Assembly (NCBI RefSeq): GCF_051903075.1
Contig: NZ_CP182422.1
Coordinates: 4,774,001 to 4,838,000 of the forward strand
Source of the DNA: Embleya sp051903075
GTDB lineage: Bacteria; Actinomycetota; Actinomycetes; Streptomycetales; Streptomycetaceae
Direction of reading: 5' to 3'
DNA: 64,000 bases
The position numbers and the translations under genes are program-made. Shown in pieces: positions 1 through 8,241 of this stretch. The notes beneath the pieces are model-generated. The model was not told where the DNA came from. It saw only the letters and a program-made list of their open reading frames with translations, and ran no database searches. Positions within the stretch are counted from its first letter, which is position 1. Each line of letters begins with the position of its first letter.

Positions 1-949
1 CGAGGAGGGTCTGCCCCGGGAGGCTCTCCAGAGCGGTGGGGATCCTGCCGGCCAATGGGGTGAGTCGCGCCGGCAGGGCCAGTTTGGGCAACTGGGCGGC
101 GCCGGACGAGAAGCCGGCGGCGAAGGCTCCGCCGCCCGCGCCGTAGGCCGCCGTCGAGGCGAGGTGATCGAGGGTGATGCCGTCCTGTGCGCCGAGGGCG
201 ATCTTCACGGGCTGCGCGACGGCGAGGTCCAGCGTCACCGACAGGACCGCGCCGACGACCGCGGAGCCGGCGATCGAACCGATGATGGCCAGTACGCTCT
301 CGCTGATGGCGAGCCCGGCGGCCATCGCGGCGCCGCGCGCGATGTTGGTGGCCGCCGTGATCGCGGCGCCCGAGATCACATTGACGCCGGGGACGAACAG
401 CAGCCCGACACCGACCAGGATGGTCGCGGCCACCGCCAGGATCTCGGCCTTGAGCACCGTCTTCTGCTTCTCGACGGCGTCGGCCAACTTGCGTAACGAG
501 TCGGCCTGTTGGCGACACGATCCGGCCATGCCGGGCAGCCACGCACCGGGGCCGCCCTCGTACCGGTTCCAGAAGGAGGCGAAGTTGTCGATCGGAAGAC
601 CCTTGTTGCCGGCGATGACCGCCCGTGCGGCCGGGGCGGCGCCCGACGCGACCCCGTCGAGGGACGCCGCCATGCGGTCGTACGCCGCCGCCATCCGGCG
701 CAGTTTGTCCTCATCCGCCGCGGGCCAGGGGAGTCCCAGGTAGCGGACGACCTGCTCGACCGCGTCATCGCCGAGACTGACCAGGCCCTTGAGCACGCTC
801 ATGCACTCGTCGAGCGTGGCCTCGGCGAGATCGACCACGAAGTCGACCGCGTCGCCGACCTTGTCGACACCCGCCTCGACGACGTCTTCCGCCTTGTCCA
901 AACCGTCGCCGACCGCGTCGACGGCATCCTCGATGATCCCCCAGCCCAT
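1..949 (-). CDS. CpnT-like polymorphic toxin N-terminus (type VII substrate), partial
   Basis: Open from an ATG at 949 through the left window edge, so the C-terminal part is missing (316 codons visible). The N-terminal ~65 residues are Asp/Val/Ala-rich and helical. Then comes a WP..DEDKLRRMAAAYDRMA segment (residues ~75-95), resembling the WXG100-like N-terminal domain of CpnT/TNT-type secreted proteins. Residues ~170-240 are a Gly/Ala/Val-rich hydrophobic stretch typical of the middle of these proteins. In this family the toxin (for example an NAD glycohydrolase or nuclease) sits at the C-terminus, which is not visible here. The gene lies 13 nt downstream of a WXG100 gene, which supports type VII secretion. 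Family assignment is by motif memory; toxin activity is inference. Confidence 0.6.
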   Translation of the reverse strand, partial: MGWGIIEDAVDAVGDGLDKAEDVVEAGVDKVGDAVDFVVDLAEATLDECMSVLKGLVSLGDDAVEQVVRYLGLPWPAADEDKLRRMAAAYDRMAASLDGVASGAAPAARAVIAGNKGLPIDNFASFWNRYEGGPGAWLPGMAGSCRQQADSLRKLADAVEKQKTVLKAEILAVAATILVGVGLLFVPGVNVISGAAITAATNIARGAAMAAGLAISESVLAIIGSIAGSAVVGAVLSVTLDLAVAQPVKIALGAQDGITLDHLASTAAYGAGGGAFAAGFSSGAAQLPKLALPARLTPLAGRIPTALESLPGQTLL

Positions 950-962
950 GGCGGTGCCCCGC

Positions 963-1271
963 TCAGCTCAGCTTCTCGGCATTGGCCTGATCCGTGCGTA
1001 CGACGTTGTCCGCCAGAGCCGCGAGCGTCGGACCGATGCTCGCCATGCCCTGGGCCAGGATGTCCGCGCTCTTGATGATGGCGACCTGGCTCTCGAGGAA
1101 GGGCGTGCCGAACTTTCGCCCGTTGTCGTCGTCGCCCCATGGGGCGCCCAGTTCGGCGAGTTCTCGCTTGAATGTCTCGGCGGCGACGCGCAGTCGCTCC
1201 GCCTGAGTGGTGAACGCCGGAATCGTTCCCCTGATCTGCTCCGGATCGACCCGGAAATCCTTCGTCGCCAT
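963..1271 (-). CDS. WXG100 (ESAT-6-like) family protein
   Basis: A 102-residue protein starting MATKDFRVDP, the size and helical character of WXG100 proteins. The turn is APWGDDDNG (residues ~43-51), the WG-D-x-G variant seen in WXG proteins encoded beside CpnT-like toxins. Expected role: form a helical hairpin, pair with a partner WXG domain and be exported by a type VII (ESX) system. It precedes the toxin-like gene by 13 nt, so the two are probably one transcript with the small partner first. No ESX ATPase gene is in this window. The start at 1271 was chosen over in-frame upstream codons because it begins the conserved part and has a G-rich site upstream. Confidence 0.75.
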   Translation of the reverse strand: MATKDFRVDPEQIRGTIPAFTTQAERLRVAAETFKRELAELGAPWGDDDNGRKFGTPFLESQVAIIKSADILAQGMASIGPTLAALADNVVRTDQANAEKLS

Positions 1272-1591
1272 GCGAGCCCCCGCCGCCGGACCATGATCAC
1301 GGTGTGTGCACGCGCACACACGATGACCTCTCACGGTAGCCCGGCGGCACCGACCGTCGCAGGACTGTTCGCGACCGGGTGACCGGGTTCACAGGGCTTG
1401 TCCATGACCCACGTCACCGGGCGCCCCCTACTGCGTGGCGTGGTCGGCTCCCTATTCTCGAACGCATCCGTCGACGTGCCCGTCGATCCGTCGCCACCCG
1501 ACCTCCCAGGGGCGGGTACCCGAATCGGGTTCGACGAGCGTTCGACGTGACGCGTCCTGTTCGATGTGTTACCAGGTGAGAGGGGACCGAG
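1272..1591. other. intergenic region between divergent WXG100 and MaoC genes
   Basis: About 320 bases without a credible gene. It must hold the promoters of both divergent genes, but no strong -35/-10 pair or long inverted repeat stands out. The last bases carry the MaoC ribosome binding site (GAGAGGGGACC). Confidence 0.5.
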
Positions 1592-2098
1592 ATGCAGTTC
1601 GGCCGCTACTACGAGGAGTTCGAGGTCGGTGCGATCTACAAGCACTGGCCCGGGAAGACCGTGACCGAGTACGACGACCACCTGTTCTGTCTGCTCACCA
1701 TGAACCACCACCCACTGCACATGGATGTCAACTACGCCGAGAAGACCACCGATTTCGGTCGGAACGTGGTGGTGGGCAACTACATCTACTCACTGCTGCT
1801 CGGCATGTCGGTGCCGGACGTCTCGGGCAAGGCGATCGCCAACCTGGAGATCGAGTCCCTGCGACACGTGGCACCCACGTTCCACGGGGACACCCTCTAC
1901 GGGCAGACCCTCGTGCTGGACAAGTGGGAGTCGAAGTCCAAGGACGACCGGGGCGTCGTCTACGTGGAGACCAAGGGCTACAAGCAGGACGGCACGCTCG
2001 TGTGCGTGTTCAAGCGCAAGGTCATGGTGCCCAAGGAGAGCTACGGGGTGAAGCGTGGCGGCGAGCAGCCCGGGCGACCCGAGTTGATCGAGGGCTGA
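1592..2098 (+). CDS. MaoC family hot-dog dehydratase
   Basis: A 168-residue single hot-dog domain protein starting MQFGRYYEEFEVG. The opening, with T-x-TEYDDHLFC and NHHPLHMD.. (residues ~25-50), is typical of the MaoC-like (R)-specific enoyl-CoA hydratase or mesaconyl-CoA/beta-methylmalyl-CoA dehydratase type. Likely acts in the cytoplasm on a CoA thioester; the substrate cannot be deduced. A strong site (GAGAGGGG) lies about 9 nt before the ATG. It stands alone: the next gene is convergent. Family call is secure, exact reaction unknown. Confidence 0.85.
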   Translation: MQFGRYYEEFEVGAIYKHWPGKTVTEYDDHLFCLLTMNHHPLHMDVNYAEKTTDFGRNVVVGNYIYSLLLGMSVPDVSGKAIANLEIESLRHVAPTFHGDTLYGQTLVLDKWESKSKDDRGVVYVETKGYKQDGTLVCVFKRKVMVPKESYGVKRGGEQPGRPELIEG

Positions 2099-2195
2099 TC
2101 GAGGGCCGAGCGGGAACCCGCGGGATCGAGTGCGGGCGGGTCGTTGCGGGGAGCGCGCGACCCGCCCGGTCGACGCGAAGGGACGGACGGTCGTT

Positions 2196-3107
2196 TCACG
2201 GCAGTTCGTCGGGTGTCGGGTAGGAGGACTGGGCGCCCGCGCGGCGGACCGCGGCCGCGCCTGTGCGGACCGCGTACCGGGTCGCGGTGGGCAGGTCGTC
2301 GCCGGCGGCCAGGCGCCAGGCCAGGGCGCCGGTGAAGGCGTCGCCCGCGCCCGTGGTGTCGACGGCGGTCACCGCCGGCGCGGGGATGTGCAGCGGCTCC
2401 GCGCCGGCCTCGGTGATCAGCGCGCCGGCGGGGCCCAGGGTCAGGACGATCGAACGTGGGCTCGGGTCGAGTGCCCGCAACACCTTCAGCGCGTCGCGGG
2501 CGTTGCCCTCGCCCGCGATCGTGGCCGCCTCGTGCTCGTTGAGGACCAGCGGGTCGCAGGCCCCGAGCAGCGCCCCGGAGGTCAGCACGTGCCTCGACAC
2601 GGCCGGCGACGGGTTCAGCACCACCCGGGTGTGCGCCGCCGCGCAGCGTTCGATCACCGCCCGGACCGTGTCGAGGGGGATCTCCAATTGCAGAGAGACC
2701 ACCGCGGCGGCCTCGATCGCCGGGACCAGGTCGGCCACATCCGTCGGCCCGAAGCGGGCGTTGGCTCCGGGAGCCACGGTGATGGCGTTCTCGCCCGCGT
2801 CGTCGACCGTGATCAGCGCGACGCCCGAGGCGCCGGGCGAGGTGCGCATCGCCTCGGTACGCACGCCCTCCCGGCGCAGCGTCGCGAGCAGCATGCGGCC
2901 GTGGTCGTCGTCGCCCACCCGGCCGGCCAGCGCCACGTCGGCGCCCAGCCGCGCCGCCGCCACCGCCTGATTGGCGCCCTTGCCGCCGGGGTGCACCGCC
3001 AGGTCGCCGCCGAGGACCGTCTCGCCCGGGCAGGGGTGCGCCGGCACCCGGACCACCAGGTCGGCGTTGATCGAGCCGACCACCAGCAGGCGTGCGGGGC
3101 CGCTCAT
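2196..3107 (-). CDS. rbsK: ribokinase (PfkB family)
   Basis: A 303-residue PfkB-family sugar kinase. The N-terminus has GSINADLVVRV and the sugar-binding GGKGANQAVAAARLG. Near residues 248-262 is the signature DTTGAGDAFTGALA with the catalytic Asp of GAGD. Known reaction: ATP-dependent 5-phosphorylation of ribose, although related kinases use other sugars. The start is the ATG at 3107, whose ATGA overlaps the stop of the upstream NUDIX gene, indicating translational coupling. No ribose transporter or RbsD is adjacent, so the source of ribose (salvage or nucleosides) is unclear. Confidence 0.88.
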   Translation of the reverse strand: MSGPARLLVVGSINADLVVRVPAHPCPGETVLGGDLAVHPGGKGANQAVAAARLGADVALAGRVGDDDHGRMLLATLRREGVRTEAMRTSPGASGVALITVDDAGENAITVAPGANARFGPTDVADLVPAIEAAAVVSLQLEIPLDTVRAVIERCAAAHTRVVLNPSPAVSRHVLTSGALLGACDPLVLNEHEAATIAGEGNARDALKVLRALDPSPRSIVLTLGPAGALITEAGAEPLHIPAPAVTAVDTTGAGDAFTGALAWRLAAGDDLPTATRYAVRTGAAAVRRAGAQSSYPTPDELP

Positions 3108-3505
3108 GCCACCCCCGGGACGTTCCACTCGCGCAGGGCGTCGAGGAGGCCGTCGACCAGGTCGAGTCGGCCCAGTTCGCCGGCGGCGATCCAGCGCACC
3201 GCGTCGGCGTCGTCGCCCGCGCGCAGGGTGCCGCCGTGGGGAGTACAGGCGTAGTCGCGGATCTCGTAGGTGCCGCCGTCGGGCGCCGGTCGCAACACCG
3301 AGCCGACCAGCGGTCCCACGGTCACCTCGAGCCCGGTCTCCTCGACCATCTCCCGGGCCAGCGCGACCGCGTCGGTCTCACCCTCCTCGACCCGCCCGCC
3401 GGGCAGCGACCACCGGCCCTCGCCGGGCATTTTCGCGCGTCGCACCAGGAGCACCCGTCCCTCCGAGTCCAGGACGATCGCACCGACGCAGGAAATGAGC
3501 CGCAT
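3104..3505 (-). CDS. NUDIX hydrolase
   Basis: A 133-residue single-domain NUDIX protein. The Nudix box starts at GGRVEEGETDA and ends REMVEETGLEV (residues ~36-60), so all metal-binding glutamates are present. The N-terminal strand ISCVGAIVLDSEGRVLLVRR is typical of MutT-like nucleotide pyrophosphatases. Its stop overlaps the ribokinase start by four bases. Substrate is unknown; a house-cleaning (d)NTP or sugar-nucleotide role is likely. The pairing with ribokinase suggests nucleotide/ribose salvage, which is inference. Confidence 0.88.
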   Translation of the reverse strand: MRLISCVGAIVLDSEGRVLLVRRAKMPGEGRWSLPGGRVEEGETDAVALAREMVEETGLEVTVGPLVGSVLRPAPDGGTYEIRDYACTPHGGTLRAGDDADAVRWIAAGELGRLDLVDGLLDALREWNVPGVA

Positions 3506-3700
3506 GCCTCCGAGCCTAGCCCCCGTCCAACGGATCCCGACGGGCCGCGCCGCCGGGATTCGGTGTCGAGCAGCGCGGGGGGCGTGCGGGCGCGCTCATC
3601 CGGCGTGCTGTGCGCGGTCGTACGCCGGTCGGCGGTCCGGACGCACCGAAGGAGTGATCGTCCTTGACGCGAAGCCTCGGGCAGTGGACCGTCTTGTCCT

Positions 3701-4336
3701 ATGAAGGGCGAGCCGAGCTGCCCCCGCTGCGGCGGCCGGGTCCGCGCTCCGGGTCTGTTCTCGGAGACGTGGGAATGCGAGATCCATGGCGCCGTGCCTC
3801 CGCTGCAACCCGTCGTGCCGCCCAGTGTCGAGGCGTTGGACGCGGTGGTGCGCCGCTCCCGGGTGCCGGTCTGGTTGCCCTGGCCGCTGCCGGTCGGCTG
3901 GCTCTACACGGGCGTTGCCCACGCGGGTGACGATCGCGGCGGCTCGCGGGCGGTCGCGGTCGCCTGTACCGGTCCCGCGCCGCTGGGCGGACGCGGCGAA
4001 CTGGTGCTCGTGGCCGAGGAGCTGGGGGTCGGACTCGGCGCCCGCTACGCCGGGTTGCCCGGTCACGATCCGGGCGGCGACTTCGTCCAGTCCGCGCCCG
4101 CGAAGGTGATGGCGGCCGGTCGGCCGACCCCGCTGTGGTGCGTGACCGACGCGCCGGCCGACCGCGCGGTGTACGCGGGCGAGGCGATGGGCCTGTGGTT
4201 GTGGGCGATCCTGTGGCCGGGCAAGGCGGGGCATCTGGTCTACGACGACGTCGTGCTCACCGATCTGCGCGACGCCGGGGCCGAGTTGCAGCTGTTGCCG
4301 TGCGGGGCGCTGTCCCCGCAACTGCTCGACCGCTGA
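3701..4336 (+). CDS. DUF6758-type conserved actinobacterial protein
   Basis: A 211-residue protein beginning with a short zinc-ribbon-like segment, CPRCGGRVRAPG then C.IHG (residues ~7-30). Next is a WLPWPLPVGW motif and a C-terminal MGLWLWAILWPGKAGHLVYDD block. I recognise this as the Streptomyces family found upstream of PHP-domain genes (DUF6758). Function unknown. It precedes the PHP gene by 91 nt on the same strand, and with MarC and the mycothiol dehydrogenase forms a co-directional run. Confidence 0.7.
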   Translation: MKGEPSCPRCGGRVRAPGLFSETWECEIHGAVPPLQPVVPPSVEALDAVVRRSRVPVWLPWPLPVGWLYTGVAHAGDDRGGSRAVAVACTGPAPLGGRGELVLVAEELGVGLGARYAGLPGHDPGGDFVQSAPAKVMAAGRPTPLWCVTDAPADRAVYAGEAMGLWLWAILWPGKAGHLVYDDVVLTDLRDAGAELQLLPCGALSPQLLDR

Positions 4337-4427
4337 CCCGCGGGGGACCCGGCCCGGGGCGGTACGGGCCCGGTCCCGCCGGCTAGGGTCGGGAGCGTCC
4401 ATCGACCCTCCCGCAGACGAGGTCCGC

Positions 4428-5276
4428 GTGCGTATCGACCTGCACACCCACAGCACCGCTTCCGACGGCACCGACGCGCCCGCCGACCTGGTCCGCAAGG
4501 CGCGGGCGGCCGGCCTCGACGTGGTCGCGCTCACCGACCACGACACCACCTCGGGTTGGGCGGAGGCGGCCGAGGCGCTGCCCGACGGGCTGACCCTGGT
4601 GCGCGGCGCGGAGATCTCCTGTGTGGCCGAGGGCGGGATCAGTCTGCACATGCTGGGCTACCTGTTCGACCCCGCCGAGCCGGAGTTCGCCCGGGCGCGC
4701 GAGCTGGTCCGCACCGACCGGGTCCGCCGGGCCGAGGCGATGGTGGCGCGCTGCCGCGAGCTGGGCGCGCCGATCACCTGGGAGCGGGTGCGGGAGATCG
4801 CGGGCGGCGGCGCGGTGGGCCGGCCGCACGTGGCCACCGCCCTGGTCGAGGCGGGCGTGGTCGCGGACGTGTCCGCCGCGTTCACCCCCGAGTGGCTCAA
4901 GGACGGCGGACGGGCGTTCGTGGGCAAGTACGAGATCGAAGCCGCCGACGCGGTACGGCTGATCAACGGCGCGGGCGGGGCCGCGGTGTTCGCCCACCCG
5001 GGCGCGGTCACGCGCGGGCGCACCGTCTCCGACGCCACGATCGCCGAGCTGGCCGAGGCGGGTCTGGCCGGGATCGAGGTGGACCACATGGACCACGACG
5101 ACACGATGCGGGTGCACCTGCGCGGTCTCGCGGGCGAGCTGCGGCTGATCACCACCGGTTCGAGTGACTACCATGGCACCCGCAAAACGATCAATCTCGG
5201 AGAAATCACTACAGATCCAGAGTCGTACGGGGCGATCGCGGAACTGGCAACAGGAGCAAGACCCCTCACCCCATGA
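4428..5276 (+). CDS. PHP domain phosphoesterase
   Basis: A 282-residue PHP protein with a GTG start. Metal ligands are visible: DLHTHS near the N-terminus, LTDHDTT (~residues 36-42), a central GRPHVA, AHPGAV, and the C-terminal GSSDYHG. This layout fits the 3',5'-nucleoside bisphosphate phosphatase/RNase AM-like group (YciV type), which dephosphorylates pAp or trims 5' RNA ends. The four-base ATGA overlap with the next gene (MarC) shows translational coupling. Confidence 0.85.
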   Translation: MRIDLHTHSTASDGTDAPADLVRKARAAGLDVVALTDHDTTSGWAEAAEALPDGLTLVRGAEISCVAEGGISLHMLGYLFDPAEPEFARARELVRTDRVRRAEAMVARCRELGAPITWERVREIAGGGAVGRPHVATALVEAGVVADVSAAFTPEWLKDGGRAFVGKYEIEAADAVRLINGAGGAAVFAHPGAVTRGRTVSDATIAELAEAGLAGIEVDHMDHDDTMRVHLRGLAGELRLITTGSSDYHGTRKTINLGEITTDPESYGAIAELATGARPLTP

Positions 5277-5887
5277 ACTGGTTCGACGTCACTCTCTTCG
5301 GCTCGTCCTTCGTCACCCTCTTCGTGATCATGGACCCGCCGGGCATCATCCCGCTGTACCTGAGCTTCACCGGTGGCCGACCGCAGGCCGTGCGCAAGCG
5401 CATGGCCTGGCAGGCGGCCACCGTCGCGTTCTGCGTGATCTCCGTCTTCGGGCTGTTCGGCCAGAAGATCCTCGACTATCTGCACGTGTCGATCCCGGCG
5501 CTCAAGGTGTCCGGAGGTCTGCTCCTGCTGCTGGTGGCACTGTCGTTGCTCACCGGCAAGGCCGAGGAGCCGACCGAGAACAAGGACGTCAACGTCGCTT
5601 TGGTGCCCCTCGGCACACCCCTCCTGGCCGGCCCCGGTGCGATCGTGGCCGCGATCGTCAGCGTGCAGAAGGCGCACGGCGCCGGTCAGTACCTCGGAGT
5701 GTGGATCGCGATCGTGGCGATCCACGTGGTGTTGTGGCTGACCATGCGCTTCTCGCTCGGCATCATCAAGATCATCAAGGAGAGCGGCGTGGTCCTGGTG
5801 ACCCGGCTCTCGGGCCTGCTGCTCTCGGCGATCGCGGTACAGCTGTGCGCGGACGGGGTCCGGGGTTTCATCGAGGCGAAGCCATAG
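5273..5887 (+). CDS. MarC family integral membrane protein
   Basis: 204 residues with about six hydrophobic segments. The MarC/UPF0056 signature is near the N-terminus (FVIMDPPGIIPLYLSFT). Further segments are PALKVSGGLLLLLVALSLL and GTPLLAGPGAIVAAIV. Members sit in the cytoplasmic membrane and are often annotated as NAAT-type transporters, but transport function is not established. The start codon overlaps the PHP stop. The linkage PHP-MarC is common in actinomycetes. Confidence 0.85.
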   Translation: MNWFDVTLFGSSFVTLFVIMDPPGIIPLYLSFTGGRPQAVRKRMAWQAATVAFCVISVFGLFGQKILDYLHVSIPALKVSGGLLLLLVALSLLTGKAEEPTENKDVNVALVPLGTPLLAGPGAIVAAIVSVQKAHGAGQYLGVWIAIVAIHVVLWLTMRFSLGIIKIIKESGVVLVTRLSGLLLSAIAVQLCADGVRGFIEAKP

Positions 5888-5930
5888 GGTGCGAAAGGCA
5901 GCAGCCGGTGGTTGGGGAGAGGCGGAGGAC

Positions 5931-7016
5931 ATGAGCAAGTCGGTACGCGGCGTCGTCGCACGCGCCAAGGGCGCACCGGTCTCGATCGAGACCATCGTGG
6001 TGCCGGACCCGGGTCCGGGCGAGGCGCGGGTGAAGGTGCAGGCGTGCGGCGTGTGCCACACGGACCTGCACTATCGCGAGGGCGGCATCGGTGACGACTA
6101 CCCGTACCTGCTCGGCCACGAGGCCGCCGGCATCGTCGAGTCGGTCGGCGAGGGCGTCACGGAGGTGGCCGTCGGCGACTTCGTGATCCTGAACTGGCGT
6201 GCGGTGTGCGGTAATTGCCGCGCGTGTCGGCGCGGCCGTCCGCAGTACTGCTTCGCCACGCACAACGCCACGCAGAAGATGACCCTGGAGGACGGTACCG
6301 AGCTGAGCCCCGCGCTCGGGATCGGCGCGTTCGCCGAACTGACCCTGGTCGCCGCCGGACAGTGCACCAAGGTCGACCCCGAGGCGGACCCCGCCGCGGC
6401 CGGCCTGCTCGGCTGCGGCGTGATGGCGGGCCTGGGCGCGGCGGTGAACACCGGCAACGTCGGCCGCGGCGACACGGTCGCGGTGATCGGCTGCGGCGGG
6501 GTCGGCGACGCGGCCATCGCCGGTGCCCGGCTCGCGGGCGCGGCGCGGATCATCGCCGTCGACCTCGACGACCGCAAACTGGAGTGGGCCCGCCGGGCCG
6601 GCGCCACGCACACGGTGAACTCGACGTCGGGCGACCCGGTCGAGGCGATCCGCGAACTCACGGGCGGCTTCGGCGCCGACGTGGTGATCGACGCGGTCGG
6701 CCGCCCGGAGACCTACAAGCAGGCGTTCTACGCCCGCGACCTGGCCGGCACCGTGGTCCTGGTCGGCGTGCCCACCCCGGACATGACGCTCGAACTGCCC
6801 CTGCTCGACGTGTTCGGCCGCGGCGGCGCGCTCAAGTCGTCCTGGTACGGCGACTGCCTGCCCTCGCGCGACTTCCCGATGCTGATCGACCTGTACCGCC
6901 AGGGTCGTTTCGACCTCGACGCGTTCGTCAGCGAGCGGATCACCCTGGCCGACGTCGAGGCCGCGTTCGAGAAGATGCACCACGGCGACGTGCTGCGCTC
7001 GGTGGTGATCCTCTGA
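5931..7016 (+). CDS. mscR: S-(hydroxymethyl)mycothiol dehydrogenase
   Basis: A 361-residue zinc-dependent medium-chain alcohol dehydrogenase. The catalytic zinc site is CGVCHTD (Cys39) and GHEAAG (62-67). Four structural-zinc cysteines lie in CGNCRACRRGRPQYC. The NAD-binding GCGGVGDAAI lies near residue 188. This pattern matches mycothiol-dependent formaldehyde dehydrogenase, which oxidises the formaldehyde-mycothiol adduct to S-formylmycothiol. The ATG at 5931 was chosen because GGCGGAGG precedes it by about 5 nt. The stop overlaps the next start (TGATG), coupling it to an MBL hydrolase. Confidence 0.85.
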   Translation: MSKSVRGVVARAKGAPVSIETIVVPDPGPGEARVKVQACGVCHTDLHYREGGIGDDYPYLLGHEAAGIVESVGEGVTEVAVGDFVILNWRAVCGNCRACRRGRPQYCFATHNATQKMTLEDGTELSPALGIGAFAELTLVAAGQCTKVDPEADPAAAGLLGCGVMAGLGAAVNTGNVGRGDTVAVIGCGGVGDAAIAGARLAGAARIIAVDLDDRKLEWARRAGATHTVNSTSGDPVEAIRELTGGFGADVVIDAVGRPETYKQAFYARDLAGTVVLVGVPTPDMTLELPLLDVFGRGGALKSSWYGDCLPSRDFPMLIDLYRQGRFDLDAFVSERITLADVEAAFEKMHHGDVLRSVVIL

Positions 7017-7642
7017 TGGCCGGCATCGACCCCGTGGTCACCTCGGGCGTGTTCTCGCTCGACGGCCAGGACTTCGACGTGGACAACAACGTGTGGATCG
7101 TCGGCGACGACCGCGAGGTGGTGGTGATCGACGCCGCACACGACGCGGCGGCCATCGCGGCGGGCGTGGGCGATCGTACGGTGACCGGCATCGTGCTCAC
7201 CCACGGCCACAACGATCACATCAACGCCGCCGCCGAGTTGGCCGAACGCACCGGCGCGCCGATCCATCTGCACCCGAGCGACCGCATGTTGTGGGACGCG
7301 GTGTATCCCGACCGTGCGCCGGACGTCGACCTGACCGACGGCGAGGTGATCACCGTCGCGGGCCTGGACCTACGGGTCCTGCACACTCCGGGCCACGCAC
7401 CGGGCGCGGTCTGCCTGTACGCCCCGGACCTGGCCGCGCTGTTCTCCGGCGACACGCTGTTCAAGGGCGGCCCCGGTGCCACGGGGCGCTCGTTCTCGTC
7501 GTTCCCGGTGATCCTGGAGTCGATCAAGGGGCGCCTGCTCGGCCTGCCCGAGGGCACGCGCGTGCTCACCGGCCACGGCGACGAGACGACGATCGGCGCG
7601 GAGGCGACGGACTACGACGCGTGGGTGACCCGGGGCCACTGA
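7016..7642 (+). CDS. MBL-fold metallo-hydrolase linked to mycothiol dehydrogenase
   Basis: A 208-residue metallo-beta-lactamase-fold protein with the full ligand set: LTHGHNDH (61-68), HTPGHAPG (~121), SGDTLF (~144) and a final TGHGDET. Resembles glyoxalase II-type thioesterases. Because it is translationally coupled to the S-(hydroxymethyl)mycothiol dehydrogenase, the likely role is hydrolysis of S-formylmycothiol to formate and mycothiol, completing formaldehyde detoxification. That substrate is inferred from context. Confidence 0.83.
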   Translation: MAGIDPVVTSGVFSLDGQDFDVDNNVWIVGDDREVVVIDAAHDAAAIAAGVGDRTVTGIVLTHGHNDHINAAAELAERTGAPIHLHPSDRMLWDAVYPDRAPDVDLTDGEVITVAGLDLRVLHTPGHAPGAVCLYAPDLAALFSGDTLFKGGPGATGRSFSSFPVILESIKGRLLGLPEGTRVLTGHGDETTIGAEATDYDAWVTRGH

Positions 7643-7680
7643 GCCGGCCCGCACCCCGACCCGATCGCATCCGGATACGA

Positions 7681-7713
7681 CGAGGGCGCTCCCCGCACGG
7701 GGGAGCGCCCTCG
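7681..7713. terminator. bidirectional hairpin terminator
   Basis: Perfect 14-bp stem (CGAGGGCGCTCCCC, 7681-7694, with its complement 7700-7713) and 5-nt loop GCACG. It lies between the convergent MBL gene and the small minus-strand gene. Confidence 0.85.
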
Positions 7714-7732
7714 GTTCAGCCTCAGTCGAAAA

Positions 7733-7903
7733 TCAACCCACGTCCGCCGCCGTCTTCACGGGGCGGATGTACAGGCGCTCGCCGTAGGCCTCGGCCCGTT
7801 TCAGGGCCGCCTGTACGGTGTCGATGTCGACGACGGCGCAGTTGGCCGGGTTGGACCCGGTCGATTCCTGGGCTCGGCTGAGGTTGGTGATTCGGTAACG
7901 CAT
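7733..7903 (-). CDS. small hypothetical protein (56 aa)
   Basis: A 56-residue ORF starting MRYRITNLSRAQES and ending VKTAADVG. The site GAAGGGAG lies about 6 nt before the ATG, and codon third positions are GC-rich, so it looks genuinely translated. It has one Cys, no signal peptide and no membrane segment. The middle (VDIDTVQAALKRAEAYGERLYIRP) looks like a small alpha/beta fold. I do not recognise the family. It faces the MBL gene across a strong terminator and is transcribed away from the NYN gene. Confidence 0.55.
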   Translation of the reverse strand: MRYRITNLSRAQESTGSNPANCAVVDIDTVQAALKRAEAYGERLYIRPVKTAADVG

Positions 7904-8241
7904 GTGCGTCTCCCTTCCCTCCGGTCCGAAGTAGCGCGGGGCGACACGGTCATGCCGACAGCCCCGCTCACAAGGATGGGTGCCGGGATCCGTGAGGATC
8001 GGGTAAGACCCGACAGGGGTCACAACCGGCACCGCACTGAACAACAGCGGTCACACCGATAGCATTCCCATGACTGAAATGTTCCTTTCCTGACATCCGA
8101 TGGCTTACACGTGACGCATGACGCGACATCGCGCGTGAGGCAAGCGAGGACGCGACGGCGGCCGGCATAGGACAATGCGGTCTGAACACATCGACACGCA
8201 TCCAGGCGCCGGGCACCCGGCCGCCACGGGAGGACGAGACT
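7904..8241. other. intergenic region upstream of the 56-aa gene and the NYN gene
   Basis: About 340 bases between divergent genes, with lower GC than its surroundings around 8035-8110. I see no credible ORF and no RNA gene. It should contain both promoters; none is clear enough to call. Confidence 0.5.
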
